From NCBI RefSeq assembly GCF_000716435.1, contig NZ_JNWO01000008.1, positions 124,001 through 188,000 of the forward strand: a DNA stretch of 64,000 nucleotides, written 5' to 3'. Made by a program: the position numbers and the translations under genes. This DNA comes from Streptomyces xylophagus (GTDB taxonomy: Bacteria; Actinomycetota; Actinomycetes; Streptomycetales; Streptomycetaceae). Shown here one piece after another: positions 19,501-28,531 of the stretch; within the stretch, counting starts at the first letter, position 1; every line of letters begins with the position of its first letter. The notes beneath the pieces are model-generated. The model saw only the letters and a program-made list of their open reading frames with translations. It was not told the origin of the DNA and searched no databases.

Positions 19501-19958
19501 TTCACCGCCTCGCGGGTCTCGGTCTCGTACATGGCCCGCAGCAGGTTCTGCTTCTCCTTACGGGCAGCTGCTGCCCGCTCGGTGTCGCCGGCCGACGTCA
19601 ATAGCCGCTCGACCAAGTCGAGCACGTGCGCGGCATCTTCGGGGCTGTACCGCTCGTTGTGCGCCCACTTGTTGCGGTGATCGCGGAGGAGAGAGGCGAT
19701 GGACTGCTCACCGCGGGAAAGCTTGTCCTTGAACCCGGCCCGCCACTCCTCGGTGATCACCTTGAGGAGTACAGCCGGGTCGGACTTGGTGTAGACCCGG
19801 TTCGTTCCGAACTTCTGGCTATCGCGGGCCTCGAGGACCTTGATCCAGTCGCCCCCGTCGGGCGTGGCGGCTGTCATGATCTCATCGACGAAGGGCTCCA
19901 GTCCCTGCGCCAACAGTTCGAACCCGCGATTCACGCGGTCCCGGTTGCTGATTGCCAT
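16518..19958 (-). CDS. HEPN-DUF499 P-loop ATPase of a BREX/DISARM-like system
   Basis: The 1146-residue protein opens with a Swt1-type HEPN-like domain (about 1-145) containing RNKWAH at 95-100, the R-x4-H pattern of HEPN RNases. A large DUF499-type AAA+ ATPase follows, with Walker A NFGGGKTHS (252-260) and Walker B LILIDEW (366-372). The C-terminal 250 residues are charged, with a Ser/Pro-rich linker. DUF499 proteins are relatives of the PglY/BrxC ATPases. It is last of five same-strand genes and lies 67 bases after the methylase. The start at 19958 is set by GAGGACAGG just upstream; an ATG 18 codons earlier adds a His/Lys/Arg-rich leader. Confidence 0.85.
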   Translation of the reverse strand: MAISNRDRVNRGFELLAQGLEPFVDEIMTAATPDGGDWIKVLEARDSQKFGTNRVYTKSDPAVLLKVITEEWRAGFKDKLSRGEQSIASLLRDHRNKWAHNERYSPEDAAHVLDLVERLLTSAGDTERAAAARKEKQNLLRAMYETETREAVKESARAAVGVPGLVRGQSIKPWREIIRPHRDVASGNYASAEFAADLDGVKRNEGSEEYTDPVRFFERTYLTEGLRDLLTRAARRLSGDSNASPVINLQTNFGGGKTHSMLALYHLASGTPLADFPQELHDLIADSGVAWDSVGQVKRVTLVGNRIRPAKGDLKDDGTHVNTLWGELAWQLGGREAYDRIAEDDEAGTNPGRALQELIADYGPCLILIDEWVAYARELYGKDDLPAGTFDSQFTFAQTLTESVKAVPGALLVVSIPASHKADGSDADSTGASDLEIGGLHGQAALKRLQNVVRRVADPWQPATAQESFEIVRRRLFEAPDTDGKVEIAAVARQFVEFYRSKQGEFPRECSEPAYEDRIKAAYPIHPELFDRLYKDWSTLERFQRTRGVLRMMSTVVHALWAANDPGPLIMPGSIPLQDAKVVSELNQYLDDEWKVIISTDVDGEGSVPVRIDEERTTFGQRRLTRRLARTVYFGSAPTLRSDHKGIDRQYVWLGTAVPGDTIGNFGSALDLLSQRTTFFYPESGRYYYSTQASITRHVQDAAEALRDRPEEVWAEIADRLNRTQRQPSGDFARVHTAPDGTADVPDLEEARLVLLHPKFFHSKGEKDTKALEFVKKCLKQRGTATRVNVNQLAFLAPDDRRLEELEDAVRDYLAWKDAYAQRGEAGLNLTAQQAGLAESRCAQADETVNLRIAGTYTWLIVPKQPQGDKEYVLSPIRCEGSEDRLAVRASKVLVSAGQFTTVFGALNIRLDLNSHLRPVWESGHVSLGALWNYYRKHPYLMRLRDRSVLEQAVLSVLSEGITWEAEGFALAEGYDETSSTYVGLSLPMQDSFGLPTDATLLVKPEQANEQRERDLAEAARRTAEREAAARAASDSPTADDADTSSEGSPADVSTRQTTPPAPEPEPIRNIRFFGSYPVDAERSGRDFAKFVEEILPHLRSAPGAEVRIRLEIEAHSKDGYSDDKVRVVTENARTLKFEQYGFEDE

Positions 19959-20025
19959 CGCCTGTCCTCGTCCCCGTCCTCTGTCCTTCTGGTGCTGATG
20001 TCTATGGTGCAACGGCCCGCAGTTG

Positions 20026-22803
20026 CTACTCCTCGTCGAACGTGAACCCGTCCTGAATCAGCTTCGGAGCGGAGGCCGCCTGCTTGCGCGCAGCAGCGGT
20101 CAGATCGGACCAGGACTGGCCGAGGCCGTTGAAGAGGATCGCGTCTTGAGCCAGGCCACGCTTCTCGCAGATGGCGAAAAGTAGATACGCCAGCTCCTGG
20201 GCGACATCCATATCGACGCGGGTACGGGCGGCCGCCATGAGGCGGGCTGCGGCGTCCCCGCCTTCCTCGTCCAAAGCCTTCGCAAGGTGCAGGACAACTT
20301 CCCAGAGGCTGATGCGCTCGTCGGTCTCTGGATGCCAGTCGGAAGGCAGCTCAGAGAAGGGCAGCAGTTTCGCCTTGCCGGCGACGGCTCGGAAGGCACC
20401 ACCGCGTTGGACGCCCTCGACGGAGGTGTTGCGGCCTCGGGCAAGGTTGTCGGCGTCGCCGAAGGAGCCCTCGTTCCAGCCGAAGTTCTTGAACCATTGG
20501 ACGCAGAACCGGGTGTCAGAGTCGAAGTCGCCCTCTTGCTCGGACAGCACTTCGTCGAGGGTCTGGTTGATGAGGATGAGTGCAGTACGCACGCTCATCG
20601 GCTTGCCGTCAGACTCAAGAACCTGGGCGTAGCGGGAGAAGACGGCCATGCCGGGGCCGATAGCCGCCTGCGCAAGGTCCACCGGAGGGATTGCACCTTG
20701 CTGGAGCTCCCCGAGCTTCTCCGGCATTCCATCTTTGAGAGCCGCCAGAAAAGAACCGCGCGTGATTGTTGCTGCATCTTCAGGTCGCGGTCGACACGCA
20801 AGGACAATTGACGACGCAAGCGCATTGCTTGCAATATGGCGAGTCCGCCCTGAACGCTCAGTCCGCATAGGCCAAGTACCTGTAACAACCCAACCTGATC
20901 GGATCATTCCCTCAAGGAGAGTCTCCCAGCCGGTGGAGGCTTCCCCTTCGTGATCCGTTTCAGACTGCCTAAAGGCGTAATATACGGAAATCGGGGCCCG
21001 GTGATCGGCATCCTTGCGTAGGTTAGTGAATACGCTGACGAAACCATTCTCGAAGAATTCCTCAGCGCGAGCATCGCTACCATGGCGGAAGGGGTCGGCG
21101 ATCAGTTCCTCGTTCTTGGGGGTAAGCAGGGTGCCTAGGTGCTCTGGATGAACGTGTCGCAGACTACGTCGAAGCCATACGTAGTAGAAGTCGGCCAGGT
21201 CTGCGTAGCCGACGTTGTCGTAGTATGGCGGGTCCGTCGAAACGAGCAGGCCAGAGTAGCTGCGACTGGCTGCGTTTACCTGCTCTACTTCCCCACTTCC
21301 GCTGGGCAGCAAATCGAGAACGCGAGACACCCAGTTAGCACTGGTCAGGATCTCGGCAGGGCCAGGCTGGAAGCAATTTGACTCTGCAAAATCCCAACTC
21401 ATTGGAATTGCTTGGAGCTTGAAAAGCCCTCCCACGCCTTCTTTGCTCGGCGCAGGATTCCAAATATTCAGGTTCGTGAGGGATGCAGTGATTCTGCTAA
21501 ATGCCATTCCTAGGTAGGTGGACACGGAATCCGCATACTTCTCGGGGAGAGGATTCCCTGAAGTTCGAGCGTCACGCAATACGTGATCTCGCGCTTCCAA
21601 AACTAGATCGCTGAAAGTGGTGAGAGCGGTCAGTTGTCGATTGGTGAAGAGGTCTGAGTGGTGAGTCATGCCATAGCCCTGAACTCGGAATCCCAGCGCC
21701 GCCTCGGGAAGTTCTGAATCAGGAATGTCGTCAGGTTGCGGCACCTGCGCGGCCTGCTCATGTTCGGAGTTAGGTGGGAGATAGACTCGCCGCCGCTTAC
21801 CCTCGGCTGCGACTGCCATCATCTGATATCCGATTCGACCCGCTTTGCCCTCTGAGCGCAGGTAAGTCAGGGGCACTGAGTCCCGGCACCCGATGCACAC
21901 AGCGCCGGTGCGTTGCACCGTGCCATCTGTACCCTTCTTCGGGGCCTGCTTGATATCGTGGCTGATCTCGAACTTAACGTTGCCACCCTGCACCTGCGGA
22001 ACGACGTAGGCTTCCTTGCCTTTCTTCTTTCCCAGCCACCAGGACTTGACTAGCGGCATCTGGATGCCACAAGCAGGGTTCCGGCACTGGACGGTACGCG
22101 CCCAGATCCACGCGATAACGTTGGCTTCGCTGCCGTCATCCAGTTTGGCTTTCGGGTACAGGTGGCCGATCCTCTTCTCGGCCTCGTCGCGCATCCACTC
22201 GCCGTAGCGACGAACGTCTTCTGCCAAGCCGGTGGCCTTCGGCCACATCCCTTCGGCCTGGCCGTCCTTGCTCAGCTTCTCCTCAGCAGCTCCTGGGAAT
22301 ACCGGCGGCTGGCCAGCCCACTTCGGAGGGATCTCAATCAGGGCCTTATTGATCAACACTGGGACGGGATTGAGGTCCGAGGCGTGGGCCTCCAAGCCCA
22401 GACGCTGAGCTTCGAGCGGAATCGAGCCGCCGCCCGCGAAGGGGTCCAGGATGGCAGGGGGGTTGCCATCTGTGGACTTAAGGATCTCCTCATGGGCCTC
22501 GCGCAGTAGCGCATCGTCCGTGGTGTTCTCCCACACCACAAGGCGTTCAATGAGGCGGAACAGCCGCTGACGCTCGGCAGTAACCGCTTCCTCCGTCGGG
22601 AACTTGTCTGGGTGCGAGGAAGGGTCATCCACAAGCTGGGCGAAGAGCACCGCTCGGCACGCGGCGAGAGGGCGACGGGCCCACCACAGGTGAAGCGTCG
22701 ACGGGTGCCCGTGCCGGATGGACTTCTCTCGCGCGGATTCGCGGTTGATCGCTTCCAGCGGCAGCGCAACCTCGATCAGTTTACGCTTGGGCGTGGTCGT
22801 CAT
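20026..22803 (-). CDS. DUF1156 adenine-specific DNA methylase (PglXI-like)
   Basis: The 925-residue protein starts with a DUF1156 region (about 8-50: KLIEVALPLEAIN... and LHLWWARRPLAACRA). SAM motif I DPFAGGGS follows at about 119-126, then a Zn-ribbon-like Cys segment near 235-245 and CIGCRDS near 300. The catalytic DPPYYDN lies near 522. These are features of the COG1743 methylases used as PglXI in BREX type 3. It likely N6-methylates adenine to mark host DNA. The middle third is noticeably more AT-rich than the core genes, as expected for acquired DNA. It lies between helicase and ATPase, on one strand. Confidence 0.88.
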   Translation of the reverse strand: MTTTPKRKLIEVALPLEAINRESAREKSIRHGHPSTLHLWWARRPLAACRAVLFAQLVDDPSSHPDKFPTEEAVTAERQRLFRLIERLVVWENTTDDALLREAHEEILKSTDGNPPAILDPFAGGGSIPLEAQRLGLEAHASDLNPVPVLINKALIEIPPKWAGQPPVFPGAAEEKLSKDGQAEGMWPKATGLAEDVRRYGEWMRDEAEKRIGHLYPKAKLDDGSEANVIAWIWARTVQCRNPACGIQMPLVKSWWLGKKKGKEAYVVPQVQGGNVKFEISHDIKQAPKKGTDGTVQRTGAVCIGCRDSVPLTYLRSEGKAGRIGYQMMAVAAEGKRRRVYLPPNSEHEQAAQVPQPDDIPDSELPEAALGFRVQGYGMTHHSDLFTNRQLTALTTFSDLVLEARDHVLRDARTSGNPLPEKYADSVSTYLGMAFSRITASLTNLNIWNPAPSKEGVGGLFKLQAIPMSWDFAESNCFQPGPAEILTSANWVSRVLDLLPSGSGEVEQVNAASRSYSGLLVSTDPPYYDNVGYADLADFYYVWLRRSLRHVHPEHLGTLLTPKNEELIADPFRHGSDARAEEFFENGFVSVFTNLRKDADHRAPISVYYAFRQSETDHEGEASTGWETLLEGMIRSGWVVTGTWPMRTERSGRTRHIASNALASSIVLACRPRPEDAATITRGSFLAALKDGMPEKLGELQQGAIPPVDLAQAAIGPGMAVFSRYAQVLESDGKPMSVRTALILINQTLDEVLSEQEGDFDSDTRFCVQWFKNFGWNEGSFGDADNLARGRNTSVEGVQRGGAFRAVAGKAKLLPFSELPSDWHPETDERISLWEVVLHLAKALDEEGGDAAARLMAAARTRVDMDVAQELAYLLFAICEKRGLAQDAILFNGLGQSWSDLTAAARKQAASAPKLIQDGFTFDEE

Positions 22804-22955
22804 GCAGGGCGCTCTTCTCTTCGGGCCAGGCGGGTAGTGCTGGGTGGCTGGAGACGTTCCGTGGAACGAACAGCTCAGTCGACAAGTATGGCGTGTGCCG
22901 CTGACAAGCGTTCTCCCTTCGGCTTATACAGCTCCTGCCTCTGGTGCGACACGCG

Positions 22956-25900
22956 TCAGTGAGGGTGCGCGCCCTGCTCCCACATGCGCTTCCAGTGGAA
23001 AACGAACTTGGTCACATTGAAGTCGTCCGTACTCGTCTCGTGGAAGGGCTGCGTCAGGTACCGCACCTCGTCGTGCTCCGACCCGTCGGGGGAGACCGAC
23101 ACCAGGGCGAGGCGGTACCGATCGCCGACGTTCTTCGCGTGCAGCACCTCGTTGCGAGTGATCGTAAAGTCTTGGGATCCCGCAATCCGGCCCTTGACCT
23201 CCAAGTTCAGCAGGCCGCTGCCGTCTGCAGTCCAGGACCGGAGGTCGAAGCCCTTGTTGTTGGGTGGCATCTCTTCGGGCTGGCGGCCAAGGCGCTGTTC
23301 GGCGTCGATCACTGCCATGACGGCTCGGCGTTCGACGGCAGCTGTGTCTCGCACAGCAGCAGTGACCGCCGCGGAGTCAAGTCGTCGACCGAGTAGGCGA
23401 TCGACAAGCCCCTGGGGCAGCACCAGCGCCCCACCCGCCACGCGGGGCGGACGAGGCAGGAGGCGTTCGTCGAGATCCAGTTCATGCAGCCGTCGCTTCA
23501 GCCGTTCCTCCAGGTCACTCGCGCGGCGCAGCGCAGTCTCGGGGCGCAGCTTCAGCTTGCGTCCCTGGCTCTGCGCATCGAGGAGCTCAAGATGACGGGC
23601 GTACCAGAAGTCGATCTCTTGAGTGAGGCGCTGTCGCACCTGTTCACGGGTGCGCTGGATCTCCGGAACGACCCGATCTCGTACAGACCGCAGATGGTCG
23701 TGGACCGCGTGGTCAGCGGCCCAGGCGATGGCCGTCTCCTCCATCCCGTCGGCCAGCCAGGGCTGTCCGGCGAACCGGGCGGCTTCCTCCGCCACCAGGT
23801 CTGCTTCTTCCTCTGTTGGAGGGTCGTAGTCCAGGTAGGGGGCAGGGCCGGCAGGGATCGCCGAGCCGTCGGAGGTGAGTTCGACGAAGTCGAAGCGCTT
23901 GCTGACGACTCTTGAGCGAGGACGTCCGTCGGTGATCTCCTGTGTGAGTGCGACGAGCAGGCGCGGAGCCCGGCCAGGGTCGGCGCGGTCAATGAGGACA
24001 CTGCCGGTCTTGAGTACGGCTGCGTGCCGCTCGACCGTGGCGTCCACGACCGCATCCATCAGCGGGTGGCCCGGCGCAAGCAGGGCCGCCTCCGCGCGGC
24101 CCTGTCGGCGGATCAGCTCCCGGTCGAAGACGATTCGCTCGTACCGACGCAGCACCGGGGCCGCCAGCCCACGGTGCGGTGAACGGTTCAGCAGCACGGT
24201 CGGCACATTCGTGATCTCAAACCGGCCGGTCTCCCGCTTCGCCAGCCGACCGCCGAGTTCTATGAATGCCGCCCGGAAGAATGCCTCGACATAGTGGGGC
24301 TGAAGCCGTCGGGCGCGAGCCTCTTCCAGCCGTAGCCGGGTCTCGGCCACCTCGGTTTCGCCCAGTAGATCGCTGTGAAGGGCCCGCTCCGCGAGCAGCT
24401 CGTCGAGTCCTTCGCCGACTGTGCTGTCAATGACCTCGTCCAGGCGGGCCCGAACTTCGGGCTGATCGCCATAGCGGACGGCTTCCATGAGAAGCCGGTG
24501 CAGTGGCTGCTCCTCGAAGGCTTCGCCGAGCACGTCGAAGATCTGTCCACGGTAGGCGCGACGCTGGTGTTCGATCTTGTCCAGGAGACGTTGGAAGACG
24601 GCGCCTTCACGGGTGCCGGCAGCGACGAGATTCCACAGGTGGCACACCTCGGTCTGGCCGATTCGGTGGATACGGCCGAAGCGCTGCTCGATCCGATTGG
24701 GGTTCCATGGCAGGTCGTAGTTGACCATCAGGTGGGCGCGCTGCAGGTTGAGGCCCTCGCCGGCAGCGTCCGTGGCTACGAGGACACGGACATCGCGTTC
24801 CTGGGTGAACAGCTCCTGGACTCGGCGGCGCTCCTCGCGCCGTACGCCTCCGTGAATCAGCTGGACCGCCTCGTTCTGGCCGAGCAGGCTGCGGATGCGT
24901 TCCACGAGATAGTTGAGGGTGTCCCGGTGCTCGGTGAAAATGATGATCTTGCGAGGATTGCCGTCATGATCGCGGATCTCGTCCCGATCTTGCAGCAGGG
25001 TGCGCAGCTCGCTCCACTTGCGGTCAGTGCCGGAGAGCCGGACCTGTGAGGCTAGCCGGACCAGCTCACCGAGCTGGTTGATCTCGACCGTGAGCTCGGT
25101 GGCGGTCCGGGCCGCGGTGGCCGCGTCCAGGACTTCCTCTTCCAGTTCTTCGAGTTCGTTGCCATCCAGGTCGTCGAGACGTTCCTGCCAGTCGTCATCG
25201 CCGTTCATGGCGCTCAGACGACGGGTGAGCTCAGGGTCTTCCGATCGGGCGCGCCCGGTGGGACCCGCCAGCATCTCTTGATGGCGACGGACCAGGCGTT
25301 CACGGCGCCGCTGCAGGGACCGGAGGATCGCCTCGGGGCTGGAAGCCAGACGGCGTTGGAGAACGGTGAGGGCGAAGCCGACGGTGTTTCCCCGGCGCCC
25401 GTCGCCAGCTGCTCGGAGTCTGTCTGCGCGGTTCATCTCGTTGCGGACGTACTGAGTGACAGCCTCATACAACTCGTGCTCGGCTGAAGACAGTTCGTAT
25501 GGAACGGTGTAGGCGCGGCGCTCGGGGAAGAGAGGCTTGCCCTCGAAGGTAAGCAGGTCCTCCTTGACCATGCGACGCATGAGGCCACCCGTGTCGAGCG
25601 TGTGGACTCCCTCGCGGTACTTGCCCTCGAATCGGTCCGAGTCGAGCAGGGCGAGGAAGAGTTGGAAGTCGTCTTCCTTGCCGGCGTGCGGGGTCGCGGT
25701 CATGAGGAGCAGGTGACGGGCGATGCGGCCCAGCAACTGCCCGAGCTGGTACCTCCGGGTGGTCTTGAGCTCGTTGCCGAACCAGCGTGCAGACATCCGG
25801 TGGGCCTCATCCACGACCACCAGGTCCCAGTCCGAATCGTGGAGCTGCTCCAGGAGCTCCTCCGATCGCGACAGCTGATCCATGCGGGCAATCAGCCGGG

Positions 25901-26561
25901 GATGGTGCTCGAAGACGCTGTTGTCCGGAGTCGAGTCGACGAGGGAACGGTTGAGCAGCTCGAACCGCAGTCCGAACTTGTCGAGCAGTTCGTCTTGCCA
26001 CTGCTCGACCAGTGAGCCGGGGGCGACGATCAGGCAGCGCTCCAGGTCACCGCGGAGCAGCAATTCCTTCACGTACAGCCCGGCCATGATGGTCTTGCCA
26101 GCGCCCGGGTCGTCTGCGAGCAGAAAACGCAGCGGGGTACGCGGCAACAGCTCGCCGTAGACAGCGCGGATCTGGTGAGGCAGCGGCTCGATGTCGGAGG
26201 TGGTGACGGCCAGCATGGGGTCGAAGAGCCCCGCCATGCGGAGCCGTAGCGCTTCGGCAGCCAGACGGAAGGCGGAGGGATCGCCTGTGAATCCGGTGCG
26301 GGCGGTGGGCGCGTGCAGGGTGAGGTTCGCCTCGTGTTCTCGGTACAGAAACACGCTGCCGAAGGCGCCGGAATCGTCTCGGTAGACGACCTCCATCGCG
26401 CTGCTGCCGCGCCAGTCAGCTCGTACCACGGTGACGGGGCCGGAAGCGCTGAGGCCGCTGATGCACGCTCTCGGAGTCAGCTCCTCCAGCTTTACCCCAA
26501 CAGGAAAGACGCCGGGGGCCACAGGCTGTGGTCTGCCGTCGCCGACTCCGCCGATGGGCAT
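22956..26561 (-). CDS. SNF2/HepA-type helicase with C-terminal NOV_C-like (DUF3883) domain
   Basis: The 1201-residue superfamily 2 translocase shows motif I LADDPGAGKT (about 148-157), DEAH at 251-254, TATPHAG near 289, and the second RecA lobe with ATDAAGEGLNLQ and QRFGRIHRIGQ. About 400 residues of helical linker follow. The C-terminus has NKGFDLRSW, LEVKGR and ITRNE, the DUF3883/NOV_C signature thought to be related to PD-(D/E)xK nucleases. Helicases of this kind (BrxHII, DrmD) occur in BREX type 3 and class 1 DISARM. ATG is preceded by GGGAGGCAGT. It likely moves along invading DNA. Confidence 0.88.
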   Translation of the reverse strand: MPIGGVGDGRPQPVAPGVFPVGVKLEELTPRACISGLSASGPVTVVRADWRGSSAMEVVYRDDSGAFGSVFLYREHEANLTLHAPTARTGFTGDPSAFRLAAEALRLRMAGLFDPMLAVTTSDIEPLPHQIRAVYGELLPRTPLRFLLADDPGAGKTIMAGLYVKELLLRGDLERCLIVAPGSLVEQWQDELLDKFGLRFELLNRSLVDSTPDNSVFEHHPRLIARMDQLSRSEELLEQLHDSDWDLVVVDEAHRMSARWFGNELKTTRRYQLGQLLGRIARHLLLMTATPHAGKEDDFQLFLALLDSDRFEGKYREGVHTLDTGGLMRRMVKEDLLTFEGKPLFPERRAYTVPYELSSAEHELYEAVTQYVRNEMNRADRLRAAGDGRRGNTVGFALTVLQRRLASSPEAILRSLQRRRERLVRRHQEMLAGPTGRARSEDPELTRRLSAMNGDDDWQERLDDLDGNELEELEEEVLDAATAARTATELTVEINQLGELVRLASQVRLSGTDRKWSELRTLLQDRDEIRDHDGNPRKIIIFTEHRDTLNYLVERIRSLLGQNEAVQLIHGGVRREERRRVQELFTQERDVRVLVATDAAGEGLNLQRAHLMVNYDLPWNPNRIEQRFGRIHRIGQTEVCHLWNLVAAGTREGAVFQRLLDKIEHQRRAYRGQIFDVLGEAFEEQPLHRLLMEAVRYGDQPEVRARLDEVIDSTVGEGLDELLAERALHSDLLGETEVAETRLRLEEARARRLQPHYVEAFFRAAFIELGGRLAKRETGRFEITNVPTVLLNRSPHRGLAAPVLRRYERIVFDRELIRRQGRAEAALLAPGHPLMDAVVDATVERHAAVLKTGSVLIDRADPGRAPRLLVALTQEITDGRPRSRVVSKRFDFVELTSDGSAIPAGPAPYLDYDPPTEEEADLVAEEAARFAGQPWLADGMEETAIAWAADHAVHDHLRSVRDRVVPEIQRTREQVRQRLTQEIDFWYARHLELLDAQSQGRKLKLRPETALRRASDLEERLKRRLHELDLDERLLPRPPRVAGGALVLPQGLVDRLLGRRLDSAAVTAAVRDTAAVERRAVMAVIDAEQRLGRQPEEMPPNNKGFDLRSWTADGSGLLNLEVKGRIAGSQDFTITRNEVLHAKNVGDRYRLALVSVSPDGSEHDEVRYLTQPFHETSTDDFNVTKFVFHWKRMWEQGAHPH

Positions 26562-26655
26562 ACTGCCTCCCTGCCATGTACGTACCGTGATCGACAGTAA
26601 TCTCTACTGGATGGCGATGGCAGGGTGCTGCGGGAATTACGGACGTTGAGGCTGC

Positions 26656-27834
26656 TCAGTCACGGATCTCTTCGACAGTGCAGCTCTGAACGCGGACGAG
26701 GTTCCAGCGATTACCGAACCGCTCCAGATCGCCCTGGACCAGTACTTCCTGCCCGTCCAAATGAGCTCGGCCCACTCGGTCGTAGTCGTCAGCGGCCAGC
26801 TCGACGTGGACCCTCATGGCGCGACTAGTCGGCTGGTCGTCTGGCCGACCCAAAAGAATCACCGAACCCGGCCCGGTGGTGGATCCCCGCTCCATCTTGG
26901 TCACGAACCCCCGCACGGACACCCCCTGTCGCCCGAAGCGATCGCGAAGGTACTCCGCACCAAGCTGTAGTTGCCCAATGATGTCGGGTTGGAACCGGAG
27001 GATTCCCGAAGGCTGCTCCATCGGCAAGCTGCTCGCCCACGCGGCCCGTAGCTCGAAGGGCACCTTCCCATGGGAGGAGAGCTCAGTTAGCGCTTCACAG
27101 ACGTTCGCCGAGAGACCGCGCTCGGCATGCTCAGCGAAGGCCGAGAGGTCACCCGGGTTGATCACCGCATGTTCGGCTGCAGCATGCGCGGCAGCAGCAC
27201 CTTCGTAGAAAGCTGTGGAGACTCGCCGGGCGAGAGGAGTCCCGCCGTAGCGGCCCTGGGCATCGAGTGGCAGTTGCTCGGGCACTCCACTATTGAGCGG
27301 CACTTCAGCAGTCAGGATGTAGCTGCCTGGCTGGGCAAGCCCCAGAAGGACACGGCGGCTGAGGAACTCGTACACCTGATTCGGCTTACGGCCAGGCTCA
27401 ACTGGCCGCGGCTGCTGGTTCTCTAGCCAGGTGGTGGCTCGGTACGTGGCACTGACGAACAGATCCCTCAGACTGGCCACAGCCCGGCTTCCTTCGGGAA
27501 GCCAAACCGTGCCCGAGGCGAGTCCCTCGGGCAGGAGCCGCACATAGTGCACATCCGTCTGGGCCTGCCCGATGTCTCGGAGGATCGATGACGGCTCTCG
27601 ATCTTCGATGATGGCCAAGGTGTCGAACAGATAGCGCAACTGCCGTACGTAGTCGGCGAGGCGAGGGTCCTTGGGCAGCAGGACATCCATGACGCCGTCC
27701 GTCAACTGTGTCGCCCAGACCTCAGCGCGCTGCTGGTCGTCGGTGAGATACCAGCCCTGTGCGTCGAGGTAGCGTCGGAGGAGCTCGGGGCTCAGGGACC
27801 GCAGAGCTTGCTCTGGTAGTTGTTTCTGTGTCAT
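26656..27834 (-). CDS. Unknown component of the defence block
   Basis: I do not recognise this 392-residue protein. It has no signal or membrane segment. The N-terminal 250 residues look helical and mixed; the last 90, ending in GQEVLVQGDLERFGNRWNLV, could be a beta-barrel such as an OB fold. Its ATG overlaps the stop of the DUF4365 gene (ATGA) and the helicase follows 94 bases later, so it is clearly part of the operon. By position it could be a DNA-binding adaptor, but that is inference only. Confidence 0.7.
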   Translation of the reverse strand: MTQKQLPEQALRSLSPELLRRYLDAQGWYLTDDQQRAEVWATQLTDGVMDVLLPKDPRLADYVRQLRYLFDTLAIIEDREPSSILRDIGQAQTDVHYVRLLPEGLASGTVWLPEGSRAVASLRDLFVSATYRATTWLENQQPRPVEPGRKPNQVYEFLSRRVLLGLAQPGSYILTAEVPLNSGVPEQLPLDAQGRYGGTPLARRVSTAFYEGAAAAHAAAEHAVINPGDLSAFAEHAERGLSANVCEALTELSSHGKVPFELRAAWASSLPMEQPSGILRFQPDIIGQLQLGAEYLRDRFGRQGVSVRGFVTKMERGSTTGPGSVILLGRPDDQPTSRAMRVHVELAADDYDRVGRAHLDGQEVLVQGDLERFGNRWNLVRVQSCTVEEIRD

Positions 27835-28370
27835 TGGACCGGCACCCCCCGCCCCTTCATGCGCAGGCGATCCGCCAGAGCGAACATCTGCACAAGACCA
27901 TCTTTGCTGAGCAGGTTCTCACGCGGCACTGACACCGCGACTGGTGAGTCCTTCTCCAGGTCGTGACGCTGCGGCTCGCCATGGAGGCATGTCCAGTAGG
28001 CGGCTTGGTGCAGAGCCAGCCGCTCATCCGATGCGTCCATCCAGGCATCGGCATCATCAGGCACTAGGACGACCACCAAGAACAGGGGAATCGCAAACTC
28101 GGAGGCCGGCTTCGCAAGTTCGTTGTAGTACTTGCTCTTCAGGGTGTGGGTGATGGTTGAGCGGCCCACCCTTGCCTTCCGGGTGCACTTGACTTGCACG
28201 CCGATCATAGGGTTCTTCAGCAGGCCAAGCGGTCCGGGGTGCCCGACGACGAAGTCCATCAGGTAGTCGTCTTCGAGTACCTTCTGGGCGGTCATCCCGG
28301 CGGCGGTGACGACGGCCTGGACGAACACCTCACCGTAGCGGCCCTGATGGACCTCGCGGTTCAATGCCAT
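27831..28370 (-). CDS. DUF4365 protein, possible PD-(D/E)xK nuclease
   Basis: The 179-residue protein shows the DUF4365 pattern: GRYGEVFVQAVVTAAG near 11-26 (conserved Glu), Asp in YLMDFVVG near 41, and IGVQVKCT near 57-64. Together these match the E / D / Q-x-K spacing of PD-(D/E)xK folds. It then has FLVVVLVPDDADAWM near 97-111. DUF4365 proteins are frequent in defence islands and presumed nucleases. It is first in the five-gene block and overlaps the next gene by four bases, so it is co-translated with it. Confidence 0.72.
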   Translation of the reverse strand: MALNREVHQGRYGEVFVQAVVTAAGMTAQKVLEDDYLMDFVVGHPGPLGLLKNPMIGVQVKCTRKARVGRSTITHTLKSKYYNELAKPASEFAIPLFLVVVLVPDDADAWMDASDERLALHQAAYWTCLHGEPQRHDLEKDSPVAVSVPRENLLSKDGLVQMFALADRLRMKGRGVPVQ

Positions 28371-28531
28371 CCAGCGTCAGCCCCGCCCCATCATGGTCGA
28401 TGTCCCCCGCGTTGGACCTGGTTACGCGCGTGTATCTCCTCCACCGCGGAAAGCGGTGCTCACACTTCTGCAGTGATCGTAGTAAATGATGTCCTAGACA
28501 GGAAGCCACAACGGCCGCCGGTCGCGGTGCC

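Noticed and set aside
16518..28370. Complete BREX or DISARM system
   Set aside because: No PglZ alkaline-phosphatase domain, BrxA/BrxF, DUF1998 protein or PLD nuclease was found in the block.
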